A stretch of 64,000 nucleotides of DNA from Rotaria sp. Silwood1. Its lineage: Eukaryota; Rotifera; Eurotatoria; Philodinida; Philodinidae. The notes below the pieces were generated by a model that made no database searches, had not been told where the DNA came from, and saw only the letters and a program-made list of their open reading frames with translations. Positions 50,501-62,600 of the stretch are shown here, one piece after another. Both the position numbers and the translations under genes were made by a program. The stretch is from contig CAJNOP010000012.1 in the NCBI GenBank assembly GCA_905250075.1, positions 930,001 to 994,000 of the forward strand, given 5' to 3'. Position 1 is the first letter of the stretch; each line of letters starts with the position of its first letter.

Positions 50501-51726
50501 GAGCTATATAGAAAAAAGAAGAGAGGAAACCCATATTGAGCGAGCAATATGATGACGTCATTGGAGGCTCTTATTACATATGATACGTGAGAGAAACATA
50601 GAGGCCAGTGATGACGTCGATATATGCGTGTAAGTAAATGTTCAACGTTTCGCTCTCGCATACTCTCTTGAAGAGAGCTATAAAAATAGAATAAGAGCGA
50701 GAGAACAAATGCAGTAGACTATATCGATCACTACAACCATCATCACTATAGATGTATAATACTGCACAAGAGATTGTTTAGATGAGTGCCTAAATATAGA
50801 CGTATGTCGATGAGAATAAATGAAACTTGAGCAAAGACGATTGAGATAGTATTTATTTTTTTGGATATACGTATATTTGTTTTTTTTTTCTAGGAACCAA
50901 CATCATACGTTAGTGAAGACGACGATTCAAATAATCGTGTATCAACAACAAGTAATTCGACAACAACAGATATGACAAAAAAGAAAAAATCTAAAGCAGC
51001 AACTATGTATGTTAAACAGATGTCTTTTTTTTAGCATAAATAAACGATGAATTTCTTTGTATAAATAGTGCAAAAGATTTTAAATCACGTGCTGCTAATT
51101 TAATACGACGTCGTACAACAGAAGCAACATTATCAGAAAAAAGTCTTATACCATCACGTGAAGATGTTCAATCATGGGAAGAATCCTTTGACGCACTTTT
51201 ACGGCATCGATGTAAAGTTTTATTTTTTTTTATTTAATATTTTTACCGTTTAATCATTATTAGATGGACAAGCTTTATTTCGTGCTTTTTTACGTACTGA
51301 ATTTAGTGAAGAAAATCTTGAATTTTGGCTTGCATGTGATGAATTTCGTACATGTAAAGAACCAAAACGATCAGCTAAAGCAAAAAAAATCTATATGGAT
51401 TTTATTGCTATTGGTGCCCCAAAACAGGTGAATAATTGTCTTTTTCAAAAATAAAAATAAAAATAATTATTATTATTATTATTAAAAAAAAATATTATTC
51501 TTTTTAGGTGAATCTTGATACTGAAACACGTATGTCAACAATAGCTAATATTGATAATCCACCATCAGAAACATTTGATCGAGCTCAAAGACGTATTCAA
51601 GGTTTAATGGAAAAAGATTCTTATCAACGTTTTCTTAAATCTGAATTATATATAAATTTATTACGTCGTACAACATATCCAATTCAACGACGAACAACGA
51701 CAGAAATGGCATCAAAATCATCCTGA
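44571..51726 (+). CDS. Regulator of G-protein signalling with long Ser/Thr-rich N-terminus (R4-like RGS domain)
   Basis: Exons: 44571-44729, 47506-48435, 50894-51006, 51069-51211, 51264-51427 and 51508-51726 (TGA). All phases agree, giving 575 residues. The RGS domain (about 434-560) is typical: SWEESFDALLRHRYGQALF, AFLRTEFSEENLEFWLACDEF, KAKKIYMDFIAI, VNLDTETR, FDRAQRRIQGLMEKDSYQRFL. It resembles the vertebrate R4 group (RGS3/4/8/16), GTPase-activating proteins for Gi/Gq alpha subunits at the plasma membrane. The Glu-Asn of SEENLEFW and the later Asp/Arg positions needed for G-alpha contact are present. Residues 1-363 are low complexity: Ser/Thr-rich, a poly-Ser run from a TCA microsatellite near 47590, and a Gln-rich end; no other domain is seen. 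The first intron is 2.8 kb and the second 2.5 kb, unusual beside the other 50-70 base introns, and both carry CRE motifs. The start ATG at 44571 is the first in its frame. Confidence 0.85.
47040..47358. promoter_or_regulatory. CRE cluster in RGS intron 1
   Basis: Full palindromic CREs TGACGTCA at 47040-47047 and 47351-47358, and TGACGTCG at 47173-47180 and 47204-47211, all within 320 bases just upstream of exon 2 (47506). They are binding-site matches for CREB/ATF bZIP factors; function is inferred. Confidence 0.55.
48615..48624. other. Assembly gap (10 N) in RGS intron 2
   Basis: Ten Ns between purine-rich sequence; no exon is implied here by the splice phases. Confidence 0.95.
49204..49252 (+). 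repeat. (CAT)n/(CGT)n microsatellite
   Basis: A run of CATCATCAC..., CAT and then CGT trinucleotides in RGS intron 2. Its translation gives poly-His/Arg in one frame but it is not part of a supported exon. Confidence 0.85.
49360..49530 (+). CDS. Candidate alternative first coding exon of the RGS gene
   Basis: An open stretch with two ATGs (49360 and 49417) that ends at a donor (AGG|GTAATT, exon end 49530) in phase 0. The shared exon at 50894 also begins in phase 0, so this can splice to it and give a 250- or 269-residue isoform without the Ser/Thr-rich region. It cannot be an internal exon after 48435: the only good acceptor-like CAGs are out of phase and the frame has stops just upstream. 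The last part (LKPLQYIRSRSPDDVLHRRR) has local codon use. Expression is not shown. Confidence 0.45.
50553..50703 (+). promoter_or_regulatory. Candidate internal RGS promoter: two CREs, inverted repeats and a TATA box
   Basis: CREs at 50553-50560 (TGACGTCA) and 50612-50619 (TGACGTCG) lie 126 and 67 bases before TATAAAAATA at 50679-50688. A near-perfect palindrome CTCTCTT-G-AAGAGAG (50663-50677) sits against the TATA box, and an outer pair CTCTCGC (50653-50659) / GCGAGAG (50697-50703) encloses it. Exon 50894 begins about 200 bases downstream. Confidence 0.45.
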
Positions 51727-51824
51727 CACGAGCTAAACAACAGAATATTATTATTTGTTGATTCAGGATGCTTGTTCATTATCTTCTCTTCCGTTAATAG
51801 AATATCATGCGGCACTGGCTGCCA

Positions 51825-51857
<33 letters not shown>
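51825..51857. repeat. (AT)n microsatellite after the RGS stop
   Basis: An AT/ATAC dinucleotide run about 100 bases downstream of the RGS stop codon, probably in the 3' UTR. The remaining sequence to 52810 shows no gene. Confidence 0.8.
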
Positions 51858-52810
51858 AAGAAGACGCTGATTGTGTCCGCTCGGTTTCATCCGTGCATCT
51901 AGTCAGAAGAGAGGAACAGAACTATATGTATGTTTTTTTACGTAAAAGAAAAACTAGCGAGCCTCAATGGTTACTGTCTCTCTGTATGCCAAAAAAGTTT
52001 TCTTTTTTCTCTTTTTCTTTTTTTTTCTTCTTTTCTTTTATACTTGTGTCGTTATATTCTTCTTTACCTGTGTGTATGTATGCATATGAGATCAGAATAT
52101 GGATGAGAAAAAAAGACTTTAATTGATTAGCGAAAAAAAAAAACAAACCGTTTTATTTTGAATATGCAAATGAATACCTTTCAATTCTATGTATATATAA
52201 AAAAAACATTTGAAATCAAGTATTGTAAATAATTTTAGTCATGTCCAATGAAAACATTAATTTAGGTCATTGTATTGAAAAGTAATGTACCTAAAAAAAA
52301 TATAAAATTGGAATAGTCATAACGACTTTAAAATAACCTTTTACTTGAGAGTCTTATGAGTTTTTAGTAGAATAAACATAAATGACGGAAGTATCTGGTC
52401 TTCTAGGGGATTAAATATTACATTGTATAATTCAAAAGTTAATTAACCATAAACAAAATAAAAAATAGCTGCATTCAACTTGAAAATCATGGATCAACAA
52501 TAGAAAGTCATAGATTATGATGTTGCTAATTCATAGAGGAAAAGAAACAAATGTATTCTGTCAGAAAAAGAGAAAAAAATTTAAATTAAACATCATTTGT
52601 TATATTTACTTGTTGAATCTCGTTTTATGAAAAATTCTAATTGACGTTGAAGATTTTTCTGTATAATGACTGATATTTGTGGTAATAAAAGAGATTGATG
52701 TAATTACTGCTGATGCTATTCACTTTCATCGAGTTTTATATAGAAATATATAACATGATGGAAAAAAGTTAAATAACAATGAGTTTTTTTTCCGATGATA
52801 TTAAGCAATC

Positions 52811-53226
52811 AGCTCAAATCCCGGTAATGATTTTTATAGTCAATGGCGTTTTCTCTTAACTAGACTTCATAGATGAAATATGCTGACAAGGGTTTTAAAC
52901 ACTTGCCATGATAGTCTTCAGGTTTCAGAAGAGTATTTTTTTTAGTATTCCCATTTAAAAGAGTACAAAATGTGGGATCACCACATTTTGTATGGTTGAA
53001 ATTTAATAAGATCACAAAAACTAAGAAAAATGCTGTGGCTTCTCACTATGTCTAGAGTTTTATGCTCTTCAAATTAGCATTGTTTAAAACAAAAAGAGTC
53101 GTCTGGGATCTGAAAACTAGTATGTCCAATTGTTTAGAATATTTTACCGTCATAGCTCATCTATGAAATCTTGATAAGAGAAAGCGCCATTGGTTTTTAA
53201 AATAGCTATCTGTATTTGAGCTCGAT
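52811..53226. mobile_element. Long foldback element with a central perfect hairpin
   Basis: The left part (from AGCTCAAAT at 52811, with CAATGGCGTTTTCTCTTA near 52842 and CTTCATAGATGA near 52866) is an imperfect reverse complement of the right part (TCATCTATGAAATC near 53157, AAGAGAAAGCGCCATTGG near 53176, ATTTGAGCT ending 53222). TACAAAATGTGG (52964-52975) and CCACATTTTGTA (52981-52992) form a perfect 12-bp stem with loop GATCA. The right side holds about 80 extra bases. No coding capacity. A MITE-like element or hairpin RNA source. Confidence 0.7.
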
Positions 53227-53534
53227 TCTCAACATTATAGAAAAGAATCAAAAATATGTTGTTGTTGTCAAGCTTTTTTCGATCTCCTTATATATACACA
53301 AAGAAATTGTTGTTTTTTTGTTTTGCTTAAAATTGCAAATATTCATATTCTTGATTTAACAACTTGGCTTTTCTATTATATTAATGCGAAAAACAGCTAA
53401 AAACTTTTTATTCTAAGGATAGACAACTTGAATAATACATCGAATTCAATACTAAAATCAATCAAGGTCTCACATATTATCGACAGAGTTCGCTATGTGC
53501 ATACATATATATATATAAGGAATCTATTGGTTAC

Positions 53535-53543
53535 TATAAAAAG
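53535..53543 (+). promoter_or_regulatory. TATA box candidate for BLTP1
   Basis: TATAAAAAG lies 65 bases before the ATG at 53608. An (AT)n stretch precedes it near 53505-53518. Confidence 0.4.
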
Positions 53544-53607
53544 CCATCGTATACCTAATTGCTGTCGATGATGATTCGAACAAGACGAAACCTGCAAATA
53601 TTCTATT

Positions 53608-56600
53608 TTGCTTTTTGAAAAAAAAGAATTATGTGATACAATGCAATCATTATTTCAACCAACATATCCCTCTCATACGAGTACATTCTTAAATACCTCA
53701 AATTCAAATCAGATGTCTTCAAGTTTAACAACTCCATCAACATTTAACGCTATATCAAATGAAATTTTTGATTATTTTGATATACATCGTGAAAAACTTC
53801 CATTACTTATTATAGTTTATTTATTAACTATTATTTGGATAATTTATCTTATATTGTATCATTCACGTGTACAAGGTATTATATTATCATATATATTAAA
53901 ACGTTTTTTTTTAAAAGATGCAATACAAATGAAATTTGATTCATTTTCAATATCATTTATATCGGGTTCCATCATGTTTAGAAATTTACATTATACAACA
54001 GGAAGTTATTTTGTTTGTGTTCGAGATGGTTGTTTAACTTTTCGGTATTGGTCTAGAACAAATAAGAAATCAGTAATACGTTTACAAATAAAACTTAATC
54101 ATGTTGATATACTATTTTCTACTCCAATTCGGTCAAATACATTTTCAGAAACAAATAACTTAAATGATGATTTACATAAAGGATCGATTCATGAGTAAAA
54201 ACAAAGCAAAGCTAATTGATCGAATATTTGTTTTTTTTTTTTTTTAAGAATTCCAACAAAAGCCGATGATGCACAAAGTGTAAATACAGTTAAAGATAAT
54301 GAAGAAGGTTTTCTTGTACAAAGTCTTCGAAGTCTTTTTCCAGCTATTGAAATTAAAGTTGATCATGTTAGTTTATTTCCTTTCTGTTTCTTTTTTTTGC
54401 TATTGTTTTGCTTTTTATTTTAACAGGGTCGAATATCTATTCGACATGATACATTACCATATAGTTTATCAATACGTTTTAATACAATGAATAGTGTATT
54501 TACAAGTGAATCACCATCAAAACATGCTCCACAAATTGATCTAATGACACTTATTTATAGTTTAACATACAAAAATCTTCGAATACAATTCTATCGAAAT
54601 GAAGCTTATCAAGGAGAACACAAGGACATGTAAGAATTTTCTGTTTTTTAGAAAATTTTTATTGTCTCTGTGAGAACAACTAATTTTTAACTTTTTTTTT
54701 TCGGTTTCATTGAAATCGTTACAGTAGGAAGCTGACTACTTTGCTTCTTTTTATATCTGATAAAATACTTTCTCTTTACTTAATCAATGTAACCATTAAA
54801 TCTGCAAAAAAAACAGTTTTTGTTAAGCTAATATTCATTATCATATGAAGTAGAGAGGTTCATGGCGACAGCTTGTTTTTTGAGCAAAACTATAAAATTA
54901 CATGAATTTGTACCCGATTTGAATTTACTGACGTCCAACAGTTAGAATCGTAGTGAATCTGATGAATTCAAAGTCGCTGTTTAAATTTAGCACAGTGAAT
55001 CAAGAGAATTTCAAAAAATATCCTCAAAACCATCCCAGCAGCAGCAGCAGCAATTTGTCACCCACGATAGTCATCTATGATATTAAATGAAAAAATACAT
55101 GTCTAACTTTGATGGAAAATATCTGAATATTATCTTTCGAAACCTTATGAGAAAATTTGAAATATATTAGTCAGCACACTTGGTGGTTCTCAGCAGTACG
55201 CATTTAGATCAAATTACAATTCTAGAGTTCTGTTTAGTAAGAAGAGATAATACTGAAAAATATGAATCAGAGCTGCTGGCAAGCCATTTTTTTGTGACCT
55301 CACCTAGTCTAGCTCAGGATACCCGCAGACTAGGTTAAAATTCACAAAATGGTCTGTAAGTCAAACCAGGCGCATCGATGCTTCTGGTTTTATAAATACG
55401 TTTAATTCTAAAATTCTACATAAATGTATTGTTCTAGTTTCAGTTGTTTACTTAATTTATTTGCATAGAGATAAGATAATGACAAATTCTAGCACAAAAT
55501 AGAAAATAAAAACAGAGAGATATTAATCATAAAAATTTTTCAAACAAAATAAGTTTCCATTAGTGCAATTTCTTTGATCATACTGATTCTATTTGGTAAA
55601 GTGTCAAAATGTCGAAAGGAAAATGTCGAAAGTGAAAATGTCGAAAAAAAATGTAGAAAAGCAAAATGTCGAAAATTATGAACCCCTGTAAATCCTTGAT
55701 GAAAAACTTTTTCTAAGATTTGATCAATAGAATGTAATACGGTACACATTCACAGAGCACAACAGTGAGGGTGAGGGCGAAATCTGTGACCAAAAAGGAT
55801 TTAGATTTTCGACAATCTGCTTTCGACATTTGGCCTTTCGACATTTGGCCTTTCGACATTTGGCCTTTCGACATTTTCTCTTTCGACATTTTTCCTTTCG
55901 ACCTTTAACCACCTATTCATTCTATTTTGCATTATCGTCAATATGCTATCGTGATGACAAAAACAACACCAGTTACAATATACCATGATTAAATAAAAGA
56001 AAGTATCCAGCGAAAACGTAGGGATAAGTTATACTTAGAAAAATAGGCAAGGATATTTATATTTGACAATCAATCTTGGCACCAGCACGATAGTAAAATT
56101 TACTATCCGATTATTTTGAGTCTAAAAAAGTTCTTCTGTTAGTCTATGTAAGTCTTACAACACTCAATTGGCGTATGTTTCAAATATTTGTTGCTGGAAT
56201 CAAACAAGTTCGTTAACGCAGTCTCGAATAATAAGGCACAGTATCAGCAATTGATTTTCAAAACTTAAAAGTCGTTAGATCAACCAATTTGGCTTGCCTG
56301 CCAGGTAGCAGGTTTGGTCGACAGCTTCGCTATGAATTCAGATAAGGCTATAATTATAGCATTCTGCTCAGTAAATTTCATTTCGATGGATGACATTGTG
56401 TTGTAGTAGAAGAAAAGTATTATATGATATTCATAGTTGAAATACTTCAGTGAGAATCATTAGTTGTTGAGTCAATGATTCGATTACCGAACAAACTACT
56501 CAGAAACATCGAATATCAAGAGTGAGCTAGTATGAGTAGATACTCGTACTCGATCGACTATGCAATCTTCCTGAGTACTACAGAGTATATCAACTACTAT

Positions 56601-59600
56601 CCGAATCAGGCTTTTTATACGGATTTATAAGGTAAAATTGGATCTGATCTGGCCCGACATTCATATAGCTCCTTTTTTTCATATGATCGATTTTCGAAAC
56701 GTGATCATCTTTGATAAATTACCATAGTTTATTGAAGTATTGATCATCTTAGATAAGGAAAAAAAAATCATTTGACTTATCTTTTCCTATGAAAATTGAT
56801 TTTTTGAGTAGAAATCGTTCGCTTCAAGACAGAAAATATCAATTGAGTAGGAAAGTTATAACGAAGTTGATAAAAAAATAACAAATCATTTGAATCTTCG
56901 ACTTTATAAATGAATCGCGGTTCAATTAAAATTCATGATGCCAATAGATAGAGAACTATCCGAATTACATACGGGCATCCATTTCATAAAAGCAGCTTAT
57001 TTTGTTGTTTGTCAATAAGGCCAGTCTCAGACATTTTTAAACGACTCTGGTATTCATTAAAAGGAACATAACTTTGCAATAAAAGTCTGGCGCATTGAAG
57101 TAACCAGTCAATTCGTTGAGAGAACTTCCGATAATCATAGATTTCTTTTAAAGCAAGTTATTTTTTCTTCTCAAAACTTCTCAAAGAAAATCTTTTTAAG
57201 TATATATCTTATCTCTTTGCTTTTCTTTAATAGTTTACCACCTATTCCAACATCTAAAAAAGTGGATAATACTACATTTCAAATCTTTGAATGTGCTGAA
57301 GGTGAACTTGAATATGAACAAGATGTACCTGGTAAAATAATAAAATCTTTTATTTAAAGAAATACATATCATTTTACCTTCTCATTCTAGGCAAAACGAT
57401 TGAACCATTAGGAAATGATGAAACAATACCTGGTGTAGCATGGGAAATTCGTATTAAATGTAATAAAGGAACAAAAATTGCCTATGGACCTTGGGCTGAT
57501 CGTCAAAGGTTATTTAAGAAATTTTTTTCAATATCAATCTCAATAAAATTTTTCATATCTAGAGAATTATTATGGCAATATTTTTTACCAACTATATATG
57601 AAGAATCTACGATAACATTGGAACCATCAATTGGTCAAACAAGAATATTTAAATCAGTTCATTTTAAATTGTTACTTAATTGTCCAACGACATTAGATCT
57701 TTATTTTATGAATAAAATGGTTTTGTTGAAATTTTAAACAATTTTTTTTTTATTATTATTTAATTTTAATATTTTTGTTTCATAGAAACTTCAACAACTT
57801 CATATTGAATGTCCTTTAAAAGGTTCACTTATTGATGCAGTACTTCCATTTTCAACAAATCCAAATGGTTTTGATACAGTTTTATCAATGAATGTATTAC
57901 AACCAATAATTCGTACGAATCTTTCATTTTCATCATTAGCCGAAGCTGAAAATCTTCATGTAAAGTATAATTTAAAATAATGTAGAAAATAAAAATCGTT
58001 TTCATTTAGATTAATGTTCATATTCATTATCCACGTTTATGGAATTCATTACAAAATTGGCTTATTAATATTATTGCAAAAAAGCTTCAAGTTTATTTTG
58101 TTTTTGAACATAAAAACTTTTTTCAAGGTTTGAATACTTCGGCTTTCCATTGAAATTTTTCAGTCATTTTTTAAGTATATCTTTATAGCTTTAATCAATG
58201 ATTGGTCATCATCATTACCACCTGATATATATTCATTTGCACCATTTATTTATGATATAACTGTACAGGGTGATCAAGTTGAAATATTAACTCCTTGTAA
58301 TCAAGGAAATTGGATTGACTGTTCAGATGGAAATAATCAGCAGCTTGCAGAAAATAGTATTTAATAAAAAAATTTAGTATTTTCTTGTTTTTTTATTTCA
58401 CAATATCTTTTTTTTGTTTAAGATTATGTATCATTATGTGCTAAATCACTTCGATTAACTTATCCATTATCGTTTATTGAATTTTGTGCAAAAACTACAG
58501 CAATGGACTTAACAATTGAAGTTAGCTTTTTCAGGAGAAATAAAAAGACAAAAACATAACTTTTCTTTTAGGCTAAAGATATACTTGCACGTCTTGTTAT
58601 ACCACGAACTAATCGAATGTATTATATCATAGAAGGACTTGATATGCATAAACAATTTCACACACCAGATGGTATTAAATCACAATTATCATTATCTGAT
58701 GCATTTGATAAACGGTAATTTACTATGTATTTTGAGAGATTTTTTTTAAAAACTAGACGATACAATTGAATCGAATCATTATTCAAAAGTTAGTCTCTAT
58801 CAATATATCATAGTAGATAGTCTTATCAAGATAAAGTGCAAGTAATCTAAGTAAAATTACTAAAATTTCAAGATTTTCTTGCTTATCGATGATTATTCCT
58901 TGGAAAATATTTATCCAACATGCTCCTTGGAATAATTGTGCTTTCAAATATCTTTTGCAAATAATTTTAATTTTCTTGGAAAACAGAATATAAATCAGAG
59001 AATCGCATAACAGCTAAAATATTGTTTCTCATCGTTCCATCTCATAAAAAAATGCTTTCATAGGACATCTTTTTGCAAATTTTCAAAGTACACAAATTAA
59101 ACAAGTATGCTCATAAGCAAGTCGACGTCGTTCACAAAGGTTACTATTACATTTGCTCACTGTTCTCATGCATGAAGATCATACGCAACCTCCGTTTTGC
59201 TTCATATTTCTGTATCTATATATGATCCTATGGCTCTATAAAAAGTCATGGAGATGTAAGATCTTAATACCAACCATGGAAGATCGCCAACTTTTCAATC
59301 GATTTCTAGTTAAAACCTAGCGAATCATAAGTAAATGACCATGCTGATTCAGAATATTAACGTGGTTTTTGTCAGTAGACCCTCAAAAATTCGATTTTCT
59401 TGAAAACCAGCCTTCTATAGCGAAATTTTGTTATGGGTCTCTGTCTAGTTTGTAGAGCGCTTCGACTTAAGTATAAAACACTATGTTGTCTTCCAAAATT
59501 TAAGCCAATACAGATGGGACTATAAGAGTAAAAAGTTTCTGGTGCCTAAACTTGCATAAGTTTTCCATACCAATAAATATTCTTATGCCAAAAACATATT

Positions 59601-62600
59601 GTTGTTTCGCTCTCCTATACTCTGTCATTATATTTAAACATCTATAGTACACATTCTAACTCGTTGAATAACTTCGAATTCTGATCTTTTAAGATTCGAT
59701 GATGGAACAAAAACCTCACAAAGACATTACCTTACTGGAAGTTTTTTTAGATTAAAAAGAATGTTATGACTTAAAAGAGATCGAAAAATTGAATGAAAAG
59801 TATGAAAATGAATCGAGTAACATTGGAAAACAAATCAATGATAAACAATATAGAATTTGAATGTTGAATGAAAAACGTGAGAAATATTATGAAGTAAAGC
59901 TTTTCTTTGCTTCTTTAGCCGCATCTGTAATAGTTCAAATTGTGAAAAAGTTTTTATATACTCAACACGAGCCTTTCTACGAACTAGCCGGATCACAATA
60001 ATTTTTGACGAAAAAAGGGTTTTGTTATAGAACACTGACCTTCGAAACAACCGAATCTTGGAAGATCCATTGGCGAAAATCACGTTTATACTCGAAATCA
60101 ACACTGTCGATTACCTGTAATCTACTAGGCTTTGACTGAAAAGCAATAGAATAGTTGAAAGCCTTCCCTCATTAGCTAAAAAAGATCAGAAAAAGACAGT
60201 TGTATATGATATCACACGATTGTTTCTAGGCGTATACAGACTGTGTATTCTTCGTTCAAGACAAATGTTAAAATCATGATTTCAAAATAAAAAAAAAATT
60301 ATGATAATTACACATGTCTATAGAAACAATCATGTTCTTACTAAAAAGACAACTATATTCGTCCAATAAAGGTTTTAGCATTAGTAGGGATAGTATGGTG
60401 ATGGTAAGTCGACGAATGATATCTTCACCATTGTATGCCTAAGTACTACTTTGTGGTGCATCAGAACGGTGTGATACTGTAACTTACGGATCTCTAGTAC
60501 AAACTACAAGAAAAACATATCGTCTTTGCATATGACTAACAAAGAGCTGACGATGAGTAAAATCAACAGTAATTCCTCTCTCTCTCCCATGAAATTATCT
60601 GGAATAATATGTTACTAATTTTTTTTTATTTAAAGGGACAATTGCTTTGATTGCGCTGAGGCAAGTCATTTGAATATTCTTGTAAAAATTCTTCTTCATT
60701 CCTCACCACCCATTGATATGAATCGAACAGGTAAAAACAAAAAAAAACCATGAAAAAAATGTTTTTTTTGATTAAGTAATTTTTTTTTCCGTTCAGATCT
60801 TTTATATGTTCAACACGTAAGATCAATGGGTGATCGACAAACATTTCATCCAAATAAACTTGATTACGATGTATTTAATATCGAAATTGATATTGGTCCA
60901 GTTAATTTACTTCTACATGGTTTATTTTTAAAAAATTTTTGGTGGGTTAAGGTAAGTAAATAAATTAATCTTTTTAACGCTTAAATATTTTCTTTTTATT
61001 AATTTTAAAGGAAAATTTATTCGGCTGGGATCAAATGTATCATGATCTAAATGAACCAGAGTTAATACATGAAAATAAGATTACTATACCAGATGATCCA
61101 GTTGTTAACATGATTGATGAAAATCGTTCATTTGATCCACGGTATTTTCGACCATTAATGGTTACTTTACGTGTTGCACTTCATAATATAACAGCTCATT
61201 TGATTTATGTAAGACTAAGTTTTTTTCTCTTTATTAGAGATGATTCTTCTGACTTTTTTTAAGCATACCGATGATGAACCTTGTCCGATTGGTTTTTGTG
61301 AACGATTATGTGTTGAAATGACAACTAATTTAGATGAAACGAAATTACAAGTACTAATTTTGCCCGTTAATATTTATGTTGAAGATACAATTGTTGTAAG
61401 TATATTAACAAAGACTGTATATTAGGAATCTGCGAAAATAAGTCATTATGAAATATAGTTAAGAAATTTGTAATTTTAAAGAAATAGAATCTTTTTAAAG
61501 AAAAAAACTTCAATGGAGAAAAATGAATTAAACACTAATAAAAGGAGAACAAATATATCTTTGATAGATAGAAATAATTATACGCTGTAGATTACTTCAA
61601 CAAAACATATGAGTAAAATCATTCATTAGCGACGTTACTCGCAAAAATTAAAACATATGTATGCTAAGTTATTCTATATAGGCTGAAAAAATTAGTCCTT
61701 TAGACCTTTCTTCAGAGAAACTATCCACAAAAAACTGACGTCAGCAACGTGATAAACAAAAAAGACATCGACTTTCACTTCATAAGTTTTAGGTTAAAAA
61801 CCCTTCGAATCGAAGCAGCATTTTGAAAACTACTACATACATTCTTTAGATAACATTTTATGCTACAAAAATCTCTAAACAAAGTTTGTTTTGAGCATGC
61901 CTAGACATTTAAAAAAAAACCGATTTACTTTTCGTTAACGAGATGACGGAGCATCCTTTGGATAAACATTTTACTTATAATCTTGATAAAATAAATTTCA
62001 TTTTGCTTTTTCGCACAACAGAAATCATAAATGACTATTGAATTCGAAAGGATTTAAAAAAAAGAATTATCCGTTTTTATAGAGAAATAAAACCGATCAA
62101 CATTTATCTACGGGAAGTCTTCAATTATCTGGTTTAATAATTCGTGGTCATGCAATGCTTTCTCATGAAGGTTTACCACCCGAACGTGAAACTCTTGAAT
62201 ATGCATGGCAAATGGAAATTTTACTTGGTAAAATATCAGCTCGTGTAACAACAATTCAAGTATTTGAAAAAAAAACAAATTGATTTTCTATTAAAAATAA
62301 AGTCAAATTTTTCTCTGTTTTAATAGATTGAAAAAATACTGGCATTTTTAAAAAATTTTTATTTACAAATAATGGAAGATGAACATACATTGATACGTTC
62401 ACCTGTTATGGATAAAACAAAATGGATTGAAAAACTAAAATATGATGTACTTAGATTTAGTTTAGATTCAGTTGATCTTTGTATTATTGAGGTTGGAAAT
62501 GCTCTTCATGCACAGGTGAGGAAATTTGTTTCATTTAAAGAGAATTAATCTATGATAGTTAAACTAAAGATCCATGCAGAAAGGATATAATATTTCAAGA

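Noticed and set aside
51964-52146. Lys/Phe-rich open frames on both strands after the RGS stop
   Set aside because: They arise from pyrimidine-rich low-complexity sequence.
55806-55905. Regular array considered as CRISPR
   Set aside because: Units of 15-16 bases without unique spacers, in a eukaryotic intron; it is a minisatellite.
55724-55986. Minus-strand open frames with repeated NVERP or KCRKA units
   Set aside because: They are translations of the TCGAAA minisatellite arm, not genes.
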